Positions 1 to 8,634 of a DNA stretch of 64,000 nucleotides are shown in pieces (positions within the stretch are counted from its first letter, which is position 1; each line of letters opens with the position of its first letter). Under the pieces are notes generated by a model. It saw only the letters and a list, made by a program, of their open reading frames with translations. It had not been told where the DNA came from and made no database searches. The DNA comes from an uncultured Flavobacteriaceae bacterium (lineage in GTDB: Bacteria > Bacteroidota > Bacteroidia > Flavobacteriales > Flavobacteriaceae). The DNA lies in the NCBI GenBank assembly GCA_947494715.1, contig CANLWG010000008.1:1-64000 (forward strand), in the 5' to 3' direction. Both the position numbers and the translations under genes were made by a program.

Positions 1-84
1 TAAACCATAAACCATAAACCATAAACCATAAACCATAAACCATAAACCATAAACCATAAACCATAAACCATAAACCATAAACCA
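1..84. repeat. Heptanucleotide tandem repeat (TAAACCA)x12
   Basis: Twelve perfect copies of the 7-base unit TAAACCA run from the first base of the window to about 84; the array may continue upstream. It ends 27 bases before the ATG of the SSS symporter, so it lies in the promoter or leader of the glycan operon. A change in copy number would alter spacing rather than a reading frame. No other array of this kind was seen in the window. Confidence 0.95.
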
Positions 85-111
85 AACATTTAAAAAAACC
101 AATCAACTTAT

Positions 112-1953
112 ATGGAACTATCAAGTATTGATCTCGGAATAATTATCGGTTATGTAGTGATTACAGTTCTTTTTGGGCTTTGGGTTTCAAAAAGGGCATC
201 AAAAGATATTGATTCTTATTTTTTGGGAGGAAATGAAATACCTTGGTATTATTTGGGGCTTTCCAATGCCTCTGGTATGTTCGATATTTCGGGTACCATG
301 TGGGCGGTAACCATAATGTTCGTTTACGGTCTTAAAAGTGCCTGGTTACCTTGGCTCTGGCCCATTTGGAACCAAGTCTTCATTATGGTTTTCCTAGCCG
401 CTTGGCTAAGGCGTTCCAATGTAATGACCGGTGCCCAATGGATTACCTATCGATTTGGTAAAACCTTTGGAGCCAAATTATCACATATTATCGTAACTGT
501 TTTTGCCATTATAAGCACCTTAGGTTTTATTTCCTATTTCTTTGAGGGCATTGGTAAGTTTGCCACCATATTTTTTCCCTGGGACCTTGCTTTTGAACTA
601 GGTCCTTTACTGGTCAATTCAGAACAAGCATATGCATTGATTATCATCGGAGTTACAACAATTTACACGTTAAAAGGGGGTATGTACAGTGTTGTAGGTA
701 CCGAAGTCCTGCAATTCATTATTATGACAATTTCATGTTTCGTCATAGGATATATTGCCTTTAATTCAATTACGGCCGATCAAGTAACCGCTGCGGTACC
801 GCAGAATTGGCATAATTTGTTCTTTGGATGGGAATTGGATTTGGATTGGACAGGATATATAGATAGTGTAAATACAAAGATCGAGGAAGATGGATTTTCC
901 CTTTTTGGATTTTTGTTTATGATGATGATTTTTAAAGGGATTTTTGCAAGTTTGGCAGGTCCTGTACCAAGTTACGATATGCAACGTGTTCTTTCCACCC
1001 GCAATGAAGTCGAAGCTTCTAAAATGAGTGGCCTGACCATCGTAGTTCTCTCCATACCCAGATATTTGATGATTGCCGGATTTGCCGTTTTAGGAATTGT
1101 ATATCTCGGCCCCGAGTTACAGGCCATGGGAGAAGGAATCGATTTTGAGACTTTGCTTCCGGTCGCCATTCAACGCTTTGTGCCCATAGGTTTCAAGGGT
1201 CTTTTGTTAGCTGGTCTTTTAGCGGCCTTTATGGGAACATTTGCTGCCTTTATCAACGCCGCTCCGGCCTATATCGTAAATGATATTTATAAAAAATATA
1301 TCAACCCGAATGCTTCGGCAAAGACCTATGTAAGATACAGCTATTTATCTTCCATTATCATTGTGGTGGTCGGACTCATTGGCGGATTCTTTGCCTCTTC
1401 CATCAATACCCTTACATTATGGCTCACCTCGGCCTTGTACGGTGGGTACGCCGCGGCCAATGCATTAAAATGGATTTGGTGGCGGTTTAATTCCTATGGA
1501 TATTTTTGGGGAATGTTGGCTGGTCTTGTCGCTGCGACCATAGTCCCACAATTGTATCCTGATACATCCGCGATCTACTTGTTTCCGTTAATATTGCTAA
1601 CTTCTTTTATTGGTTGTTTCCTAGGCGTAATTTTTGCAAAACAGGACGATATGGAGGTTTTGAAGCATTTCTACAGAACAACAAAACCGTGGGGTTTCTG
1701 GAGGCCCGTTATTCAGGAAATACAAAAAGAAGATCCCCATTTTGAACCGAATAGGAATTTTTTAAGGGATGCATTCAATTGTTTGGTAGGTATCGTTTGG
1801 CAGATGACCTTTGTCCTCTTCCCGATTTACCTAATAATCAAGGAATATTATAGTATGGCCTTTGTGGTTCTTCTAATGATAATCACATCGGTAATCCTGA
1901 AAAGGACTTGGTATGATAAGTTAAAATCAAGTGAGTTAGTAGACAAAAACTGA
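112..1953 (+). CDS. Sodium:solute symporter (SSS family), probable sugar transporter
   Basis: 613 residues, strongly hydrophobic along its length with about 13-14 predicted membrane segments, the usual size for the SSS (SLC5-like) family. The family's conserved stretch is seen near residues 360-395 ([16 protein letters not shown], then [11 protein letters not shown]). Its role is Na+-coupled import across the inner membrane. It is the first gene of an operon: GH130 follows 4 bases after the stop, then CBM9-like, GH92, GH92 and DUF4838 genes. By context the cargo is likely a mannose-containing mono- or disaccharide such as Man-GlcNAc. The substrate is inferred; SSS sequence alone does not give it. 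Confidence 0.93.
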   Translation: MELSSIDLGIIIGYVVITVLFGLWVSKRASKDIDSYFLGGNEIPWYYLGLSNASGMFDISGTMWAVTIMFVYGLKSAWLPWLWPIWNQVFIMVFLAAWLRRSNVMTGAQWITYRFGKTFGAKLSHIIVTVFAIISTLGFISYFFEGIGKFATIFFPWDLAFELGPLLVNSEQAYALIIIGVTTIYTLKGGMYSVVGTEVLQFIIMTISCFVIGYIAFNSITADQVTAAVPQNWHNLFFGWELDLDWTGYIDSVNTKIEEDGFSLFGFLFMMMIFKGIFASLAGPVPSYDMQRVLSTRNEVEASKMSGLTIVVLSIPRYLMIAGFAVLGIVYLGPELQAMGEGIDFETLLPVAIQRFVPIGFKGLLLAGLLAAFMGTFAAFINAAPAYIVNDIYKKYINPNASAKTYVRYSYLSSIIIVVVGLIGGFFASSINTLTLWLTSALYGGYAAANALKWIWWRFNSYGYFWGMLAGLVAATIVPQLYPDTSAIYLFPLILLTSFIGCFLGVIFAKQDDMEVLKHFYRTTKPWGFWRPVIQEIQKEDPHFEPNRNFLRDAFNCLVGIVWQMTFVLFPIYLIIKEYYSMAFVVLLMIITSVILKRTWYDKLKSSELVDKN

Positions 1954-1957
1954 ATTA

Positions 1958-2923
1958 ATGAACAAAATACCTTGGCAGGATAAGCCAAAAGATTCGGAAG
2001 ATGTTCTTTGGCGTTATGATGCCAACCCGATTATAGATCGATACGCCATTCCCAATTCAAACAGTATTTTCAATAGTGCGGTCGTACCTTTTGAAAATGG
2101 ATTTGCGGGAGTTTTCCGCTGCGACAACAAAGCGGTTCAAATGAACATCCACGCAGGTTTTAGTGAAAACGGTGTCCAATGGAATATAAATCACGAACCC
2201 ATAGTAATGCAGGCGGGAAATACCCAGATGATAGACTCGGATTACAAATACGATCCACGCGTTGCCTTCATCGAAGATCGGTATTGGATTACGTGGTGCA
2301 ACGGCTATCACGGTCCCACCATTGGTATAGGGTACACCTTTGACTTTAAGGAATTCTTTCAATGCGAAAATGCATTTTTGCCCTTCAATAGAAACGGGGT
2401 GTTATTCCCAAAAAAAATAAACGGTAAATATGCGATGCTCAGCAGGCCAAGTGATAATGGTCATACCCCATTCGGTGATATTTATTTAAGTTACAGCCCG
2501 GATATGAAATATTGGGGCGAACATCGCTGCGTAATGAAAGCTGCATCTTTTAATGATAGTGCATGGCAATGTGCAAAAATAGGTGCGGGGCCGGTACCCA
2601 TTTGGACAAATGAAGGTTGGCTAATGTTTTATCATGGGGTGATAGAGACCTGCAATGGCTTTCGCTATTCCGTGGGATCCGCTTTATTGGAAGAGAACCA
2701 GCCGGATAAGGTAAAATACCGGACACAACCGTATTTAATGGCCCCTTCTGAAATCTATGAACGGGTAGGTGATGTGCCCAATGTAATCTTTCCGTGCGCC
2801 ACTTTACATTCTTTGGAAGAGGACAAGCTGGCATTGTATTACGGGGCGGCCGATACGGTGACGGCCTTGGCATTTGGCCATATTTCGGAAATAATTGCTT
2901 TTACCAAGCAAAACAGTTTATAG
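1958..2923 (+). CDS. Glycoside hydrolase family 130 (beta-mannoside phosphorylase or beta-mannosidase)
   Basis: 321 residues and no signal peptide, so a cytoplasmic enzyme acting after import by the upstream symporter. The five-bladed propeller family GH130 is recognised by the KYDPRV motif (residues 97-102; Asp99 is the expected general acid), [13 protein letters not shown] (about 113-125) and [20 protein letters not shown]. Family members phosphorolyse Man-beta-1,4-GlcNAc, Man-beta-1,4-Glc or mannobiose, or hydrolyse beta-1,2-mannosides. Next to two GH92 enzymes and a GH163-like protein, action on Man-beta-1,4-GlcNAc from the N-glycan core is the most natural job. Whether it is a phosphorylase or a hydrolase cannot be settled by eye. 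The start lies 4 bases after the symporter stop. Confidence 0.92.
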   Translation: MNKIPWQDKPKDSEDVLWRYDANPIIDRYAIPNSNSIFNSAVVPFENGFAGVFRCDNKAVQMNIHAGFSENGVQWNINHEPIVMQAGNTQMIDSDYKYDPRVAFIEDRYWITWCNGYHGPTIGIGYTFDFKEFFQCENAFLPFNRNGVLFPKKINGKYAMLSRPSDNGHTPFGDIYLSYSPDMKYWGEHRCVMKAASFNDSAWQCAKIGAGPVPIWTNEGWLMFYHGVIETCNGFRYSVGSALLEENQPDKVKYRTQPYLMAPSEIYERVGDVPNVIFPCATLHSLEEDKLALYYGAADTVTALAFGHISEIIAFTKQNSL

Positions 2924-2927
2924 GTAA

Positions 2928-4016
2928 ATGGAGGATAAGTCTTTGAAAAGAATCAGAACAGCTAGCCTTATACTTTTTCTTTTGTATATGGGCTGTATAC
3001 AGCTGGCTGCCCAGGAAACACCAAGAAAATATGTAGCCCTAAAGACTACTGACACCCTTACTATTGATGGAAAAGCTGATGAGCTTTCATGGTCCAATAC
3101 GGAATGGAGTACTGATTTCATTGATATTGAAGGAATTAAAAAGCCCAAGTATAAAACCCGAATGAAAATGCTTTGGGACGATACCAATCTCTATTTTTTC
3201 GCCCAAATGGAAGAACCTCATGTTTGGGGTACATTAAAGCAACGGGACACGGTAATTTTTTATAATAACGACTTTGAAATTTTTATCGATCCGGAGGGGG
3301 ATACCCACAATTATATGGAATTTGAAATGAATGCCCTGAACACCGTATGGGATCTATTCTTGACCAAACCGTATAGGAACCAAGGAAAAGTTTTGGACAG
3401 TTGGGATATCCAAGGCTTAAAATCTGCAGTTCATATAGATGGGACTCTTAATAAATCCAATGATTCCGATACGGGATGGAGTGTTGAAATTGCAATACCA
3501 TGGTCGGTTCTTACCGAGGCCAGCAATAGCAACAGACTACCGGAAAATGAATTTTGGCGCATTAATTTTTCAAGGGTAAATTGGGAATACGACCTTACAG
3601 AGGGGAGATATTCACGAAAAAAAGATAAGGAGGGAAAGTATCTGCCGGAATACAATTGGGTATGGTCTCCCCAAGGTGTTATCAATATGCACGAACCGGA
3701 GCATTGGGGCTATGTCTATTTTTCTGACAATAAGACTGGTGGGAAAGATGATTTTTCAATACCAAAAGATGATTATGTTAAATGGTATCTCTATGAATTG
3801 TACAGAGATTTAAGAAATAAAAAGAAACAAAATATAAATGGGAAATCCGCAGATGGTGAAGTTTTCGGACAGTCAAAAAAACTATTCGGGAAGTCTTTCA
3901 TACCGGTGTTGGAGAATTGCAAAACCGGATTTAATATTTGGACAAAGAGTCCTTTTACCAACAAAACACTTATGGTTAGGAATGATGGAAAATTTGAAGC
4001 TCATGAAGAAAAATAG
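2928..4016 (+). CDS. Secreted carbohydrate-binding family 9-like protein
   Basis: 362 residues with a signal peptide (hydrophobic residues about 12-27, ending LAAQE). Residues about 35-260 match the CBM9-like fold found in many Bacteroidota glycan loci: TIDGKADELSW near the start, LWDDTNLYFFAQMEEPHVW, then DFEIFIDPEGDTHNYMEFEM and GWSVEIAIPW. No catalytic motif is visible, so it probably binds glycan or holds enzyme and substrate at the cell surface or in the periplasm. The C-terminal 90 residues are lysine-rich and of unknown function. The stop overlaps the start of the following GH92 gene by 14 bases, which suggests translational coupling. Confidence 0.85.
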   Translation: MEDKSLKRIRTASLILFLLYMGCIQLAAQETPRKYVALKTTDTLTIDGKADELSWSNTEWSTDFIDIEGIKKPKYKTRMKMLWDDTNLYFFAQMEEPHVWGTLKQRDTVIFYNNDFEIFIDPEGDTHNYMEFEMNALNTVWDLFLTKPYRNQGKVLDSWDIQGLKSAVHIDGTLNKSNDSDTGWSVEIAIPWSVLTEASNSNRLPENEFWRINFSRVNWEYDLTEGRYSRKKDKEGKYLPEYNWVWSPQGVINMHEPEHWGYVYFSDNKTGGKDDFSIPKDDYVKWYLYELYRDLRNKKKQNINGKSADGEVFGQSKKLFGKSFIPVLENCKTGFNIWTKSPFTNKTLMVRNDGKFEAHEEK

Positions 4017-6336
4017 CCTTTTTATAGGTGTTGTTAGCTTTTTTATCGTAGTAGGTTTGTTCATATCCTGCCGAAATTCAAAGGAGTATACCAAGAAACA
4101 ACCAAAACATCCAGAAACTTCTTTGTTGGAACATGTAAATCCTCTTATGGGCACGGATTCTGAATTTAGCCTTTCCAATGGAAATACCTATCCAGCCATT
4201 GCCACCCCTTGGGGGATGAATTTTTGGACACCAATGACCGCTAAAATGGGAGATGGGTGGACGTATAATTATGACGACTATAAGATTCGGGGCATTAAGC
4301 AAACCCATCAACCTAGTCCATGGGTGAACGATTACGCTGCTTTTTCCTTTATGCCCATTACAGGGGATTTAAAATTCCAGGAAGATGAGCGGGCCTCTTG
4401 GTTCTCGCATAAGTCAGAGACTGTTCGCCCGGATCATTACAGCGTTTATTTGGCAGATTATGATGTTACCGCAGAAGTAACCCCTACGGAACGGGCTGCT
4501 CAATTTAGGCTTACCTTTCCGGAAACCGATTCCGCTTATGTGCTGCTCGATGCTTTCAACGAAGGTTCCATGATCAAGATTCTTCCCGAGGAGCGAAAGA
4601 TAGTAGGGTACTGCAGGAACAACAGTGGGGGAGTGCCGGATAATTTCCATAATTATTTTGTGGCTCAGTTCGATACGGATTTTGAGTGGACCCATGCTTG
4701 GGAAGATAATTGGAAGTTAAAAGAAAACACTACCCAGGCCGAAGGGGATCATGTTGGTGCTATAATCGGGTTTAAGACCAAAAGGGGTCAAACGGTTCAT
4801 GTACAGGTAGCTTCCTCGTTTATAAGTCCCGAGCAGGCCCAATTGAACCTGGACCGGGAAATAGGCAGTGACACATTTGATCAAACCAGACAAAAAGCTA
4901 CTTCGGCTTGGGAAAAGGAGCTAAATCGCATTCAGGTTACTTCGGATAATTTGGATGATATTCGGACTTTTTATTCCTGTTTGTATCGGGTACTCCTATT
5001 CCCTAGGAAGTTTTATGAATTGGACAAGAGCAACAAGGTGGTTCATTACAGCCCATATAATGGCAAGGTAGAATCAGGTTACATGTTTACGGACAATGGT
5101 TTCTGGGACACGTTTCGAGCGGTATTTCCCTTTTTTAATATGATGTATCCGGAATTAAACTCCCAAATCATGGAAGGCTTGGCCAATACGTATAAGGAAT
5201 CAGGTTGGTTACCGGAATGGGCCAGTCCCGGACACCGGGATGTAATGATAGGTTCCAATTCTGCACCGATTATCGTTGATGCCTTTTTACAGGGGAATGT
5301 ACAGGAAAAAGATAAATCCATATTACTTGAGGCCCTACTTAAAAATGCTACAGTAGAAGAAGGTAGGCCGGAAACTTCCGTAGGACGGGAAGGTGTTGAC
5401 TATTACAATGATTTGGGATATGTCCCCTACGATGTCAATATCAATGAAAATGCGGCCCGTACCTTAGAGTATGCCTATGCGGATTTTACAATAGCCCAGA
5501 TGGCAAAAATGATGGGAAAAGATAGTTTGGCGAATATGTACTTCTCCAAATCCATGAACTATAAAAACCTCTTTGATCCATCTACAAAACTAATGCGGGG
5601 CAAGAATAAGGATGGGAATTTTCAGTCTCCCTTTAATCCCTTAAAATGGGGCGATGCCTTTACCGAAGGGAATAGCCTGCACTACACCTGGTCCGTTTTT
5701 CATGATGTACAGGGCCTTCTTGATTTAATGGGTGGGGCAAATGAATTTGCAAAGATGCTGGATCACGTTTTTGAAATGCCACCGATTTATGATGATTCGT
5801 ATTATGGTTTTACCATTCATGAGATACGCGAAATGCAAATCATGAATATGGGGAATTATGCCCACGGGAACCAGCCCATTCAACATATGATATACCTGTA
5901 TAACTATGCCGGCCAACCATGGAAGACCCAAGAAAGGATTCGAGAGGTATTGACCAAGTTGTACACCCCAACGCCAGACGGGTATTGTGGGGACGAGGAT
6001 AATGGGCAAACTTCGGCTTGGTATGTATTTAGTGCCTTAGGCTTTTACCCTGTAGCACCGGCCACAGATCAATTTGTAATCGGTAGTCCCTTGTTCGATA
6101 AGGTAAAACTACACCTGGAAAACGGAAATACCTTTTTGATCAAAGCCGATGAAAATGGAAAAGGTAGGCCCTATATTCAGAATGCAAGTCTCAATGGACT
6201 CAATTTTGACCAAACTTGGTTAGGAGTAGAGACAGTTCAAAAAGGAGGGGAACTTATTTTTGAAATGGGATCGGAACCTAATAAAAATTGGGGAGTATCA
6301 GCAGAATCCGTACCGTATTCATTGACCAATGATTAA
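4003..6336 (+). CDS. GH92 family alpha-mannosidase lipoprotein (first copy)
   Basis: About 777 residues from the ATG at 4003; the open frame extends upstream to 3838, but that part is antisense to nothing useful and lies inside the CBM9-like gene. The chosen start gives MKKNSLF, a hydrophobic segment and the lipobox LFISC, so an outer-membrane or periplasmic lipoprotein. GH92 enzymes are Ca2+-dependent inverting exo-alpha-mannosidases. Seen here: HVNPLMGTDS near the N terminus, GFWDTFRAVFPFF, WLPEWASPGHRDVMIGSNS, EGNSLHYTW (Glu about 555, expected general acid) and GDEDNGQTSAWY (acidic residues about 664-666, expected base region). It likely trims alpha-linked mannose from N-glycan or yeast-type mannan; linkage preference is unknown. 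Confidence 0.95.
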   Translation: MKKNSLFIGVVSFFIVVGLFISCRNSKEYTKKQPKHPETSLLEHVNPLMGTDSEFSLSNGNTYPAIATPWGMNFWTPMTAKMGDGWTYNYDDYKIRGIKQTHQPSPWVNDYAAFSFMPITGDLKFQEDERASWFSHKSETVRPDHYSVYLADYDVTAEVTPTERAAQFRLTFPETDSAYVLLDAFNEGSMIKILPEERKIVGYCRNNSGGVPDNFHNYFVAQFDTDFEWTHAWEDNWKLKENTTQAEGDHVGAIIGFKTKRGQTVHVQVASSFISPEQAQLNLDREIGSDTFDQTRQKATSAWEKELNRIQVTSDNLDDIRTFYSCLYRVLLFPRKFYELDKSNKVVHYSPYNGKVESGYMFTDNGFWDTFRAVFPFFNMMYPELNSQIMEGLANTYKESGWLPEWASPGHRDVMIGSNSAPIIVDAFLQGNVQEKDKSILLEALLKNATVEEGRPETSVGREGVDYYNDLGYVPYDVNINENAARTLEYAYADFTIAQMAKMMGKDSLANMYFSKSMNYKNLFDPSTKLMRGKNKDGNFQSPFNPLKWGDAFTEGNSLHYTWSVFHDVQGLLDLMGGANEFAKMLDHVFEMPPIYDDSYYGFTIHEIREMQIMNMGNYAHGNQPIQHMIYLYNYAGQPWKTQERIREVLTKLYTPTPDGYCGDEDNGQTSAWYVFSALGFYPVAPATDQFVIGSPLFDKVKLHLENGNTFLIKADENGKGRPYIQNASLNGLNFDQTWLGVETVQKGGELIFEMGSEPNKNWGVSAESVPYSLTND

Positions 6337-6353
6337 AGACCATAAACTCACAT

Positions 6354-8618
6354 TTGAAAAAAGTATCCAAACAACTAATGACGCATAGATTTCTTCTTTT
6401 TTCCGTTGTTTTCATCAATTTACTTTATGGGCAAAAGCAGCCTGTAGAGTATGTAAACCCCTTTATTGGAACTTCCAATTTTGGTACAACAAATCCTGGT
6501 CCTATCGCCGTAAGGGGAATGGCCAATGTTTCGCCGTTCAATGTGGCAGGAGAACAAAATTTGCCGTTGGAGAAGGACAGTCGTTGGCTGTCCACGCCAT
6601 ATATCCATGAGAATACTTTTTTAACCGGGTTCAGCCATGTGAATCTGAGTGGGGTAGGTTGTCCTGAATTGGGTGTGATTTTGGCCATGCCAACTACCGG
6701 AGAGATAGAGACCGATTATCTGAAATATGGGTCTGCCTATTCCTCGGAAGTATCCGAAGTGGGGTATTATTCCAATCATTTAGATAAATACGATATCAAA
6801 ATGGAAGCTACCGCTACGACAAGGGTGGGGGTAAGCAACTACACTTTCCCAAAGGGAGATTCAAATGTTTTGTTGAATCTGGGCCTGGGACTTACCAATG
6901 AACAGGGAGCTAGCGTTAGGGTGGTTTCCTCTACCGAAATAGAAGGGATGCGCTCGGTAGGCTCTTTTTGTTATTATAAACCGGAGGAGGCATATCCTGT
7001 TTATTTTGTAGCCCGTTTTTCAAAACCGGCCGAGGAATTTGGAACTTGGAAAAAACCAACAAAATATAAAGGTGTCGAATCCCAATGGATGGGTTACAAT
7101 GGGAAACCCAGATTGATGAGAGGGTACACCAAAGAAGTCATAGGTGATAGTATAGGTGCGTATATGCGGTATAGTTTTGAGAGGCCTACCCAATTGAAGT
7201 TAAAAATTGGCATTTCCTATGTGAGTATAGCAAATGCCCGCGAAAACTTGGAAAAGGAAACTTCCGATAAAAGTTTTGATCAAATTTTAAAAAGTGCCAA
7301 GGACGAATGGAACCAATATTTGTCCAAAATCGAGGTTGAAGGGGGCAAGGAGGAAGATAAAATTAAGTTCTATACGGCACTCTATCATACGTTAATACAT
7401 CCCAATACCCTGAACGATGTAAATGGAGACTATCCTAAAATGAAAACAAGGGAAACCCTTAAAACGGATGGGACTCGGTACACTGTTTTTTCGCTTTGGG
7501 ATACCTATCGTAATTTACATCAATTAATGAGCCTGGTATATCCCCGGCAACAATCCAATATGGTTAAGAGCATGTTGCAGATTTATGACGAAAGCGGCTG
7601 GCTTCCGAAATGGGAATTAAATGCAACCGAAACTACCACTATGGTGGGGGATCCAGCAGGAATCATCATTGCAGATACCTATCTTAAGGGAATCCGTGAT
7701 TTTGATGTTGAAAAAGCATATGAAGCCATGCTCAAAAGTGCGGATCAAATAGAGAACAATCCGCTCCGGCCTGGAATTAAGGATTATTTGGAAAAGGGCT
7801 ATCTGACCACGAAAACGACCAATAGCGGTTCGGTTTCCACAACCCAGGAGTATAACATTACGGACTACGCGATTGCTCAATTGGCCAAAGCTTTGGACAA
7901 AAATGAAGATCAAAAAAGATTCTCCAGAAGATCGTTGTCCTATCGAAATCTATTTGATAGGAGTATAAACCTGTTACGGCCCAAAAATGATGATGGTACT
8001 TGGTTAACACCTTACAATCCGGAATCGGGGGCCAATTTTGAAAAAAACTTGGGATTCATCGAGGGCAATGCTTGGCAATATACCTTTATGGTACCCCATG
8101 ATATTAAGGGATTGATGAAAATGATGGGCGGCCCCAAACCATTTGTAAATCGGCTTCAGGATGTCTTTGACAAGGACCAATTTGATATGGCCAACGAACC
8201 GGATATCGCCTATCCCTATTTATTCAATTATGTTCGTGGCCAGGAACATCGAACCCAACAAAAGGTATCCGAGCTTTTGGAAATCTATTTTAAGAACAGT
8301 CCGGACGGATTACCCGGAAATGATGATACGGGAACCATGTCCGCTTGGGCAGTATTTTCTATGATGGGGTTATATCCCGTTACGCCTGCGCAACCCCTTT
8401 ACACTCTCACCAGACCAACGTTTGATACCATTACAATTCATTTGGATAGCAAGTATTACAAAAACGAGAAATTGAAAATTGTTCGGAGCGGTTCAATGGG
8501 TGGGAATGGAAAGATTAATAGAATTAAGGTGGATGGAAAACCGCTTAAGGGATATTTTATTTCGCATGATGATTTGGTAAACGCTTCCACATTGTATTTT
8601 GAAATGGTATCTGACTAA
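6354..8618 (+). CDS. GH92 family alpha-mannosidase, secreted (second copy)
   Basis: 754 residues from a TTG start (an ATG at 6378 is the alternative; either leaves a signal peptide ending near LLYGQ). GH92 hallmarks: EYVNPFIGTSNFGTTNPG, FSLWDTYRNLHQLM, GWLPKWELNATETTTMVGDP, EGNAWQYTFMVPHD (Glu about 570) and GNDDTGTMSAW (about 655-665). It is clearly diverged from the GH92 just upstream, including the N-terminal sandwich domain, so the two probably cleave different alpha-mannose linkages (for example 1,2 and 1,3/1,6). It follows the first GH92 by 17 bases in the same operon. There is no lipobox, so it is probably periplasmic. Confidence 0.94.
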   Translation: MKKVSKQLMTHRFLLFSVVFINLLYGQKQPVEYVNPFIGTSNFGTTNPGPIAVRGMANVSPFNVAGEQNLPLEKDSRWLSTPYIHENTFLTGFSHVNLSGVGCPELGVILAMPTTGEIETDYLKYGSAYSSEVSEVGYYSNHLDKYDIKMEATATTRVGVSNYTFPKGDSNVLLNLGLGLTNEQGASVRVVSSTEIEGMRSVGSFCYYKPEEAYPVYFVARFSKPAEEFGTWKKPTKYKGVESQWMGYNGKPRLMRGYTKEVIGDSIGAYMRYSFERPTQLKLKIGISYVSIANARENLEKETSDKSFDQILKSAKDEWNQYLSKIEVEGGKEEDKIKFYTALYHTLIHPNTLNDVNGDYPKMKTRETLKTDGTRYTVFSLWDTYRNLHQLMSLVYPRQQSNMVKSMLQIYDESGWLPKWELNATETTTMVGDPAGIIIADTYLKGIRDFDVEKAYEAMLKSADQIENNPLRPGIKDYLEKGYLTTKTTNSGSVSTTQEYNITDYAIAQLAKALDKNEDQKRFSRRSLSYRNLFDRSINLLRPKNDDGTWLTPYNPESGANFEKNLGFIEGNAWQYTFMVPHDIKGLMKMMGGPKPFVNRLQDVFDKDQFDMANEPDIAYPYLFNYVRGQEHRTQQKVSELLEIYFKNSPDGLPGNDDTGTMSAWAVFSMMGLYPVTPAQPLYTLTRPTFDTITIHLDSKYYKNEKLKIVRSGSMGGNGKINRIKVDGKPLKGYFISHDDLVNASTLYFEMVSD

Positions 8619-8634
8619 ATTTCATACTCAAACT

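Noticed and set aside
187-208. CDS or RNA roles for the many antisense open frames inside the large genes
   Set aside because: They are frame shadows with no domain, start signal or codon pattern of their own.
3838-4002. Upstream extension of the first GH92 frame
   Set aside because: It lies inside the CBM9-like gene and lacks a signal peptide at its start; the ATG at 4003 gives a proper lipoprotein signal.
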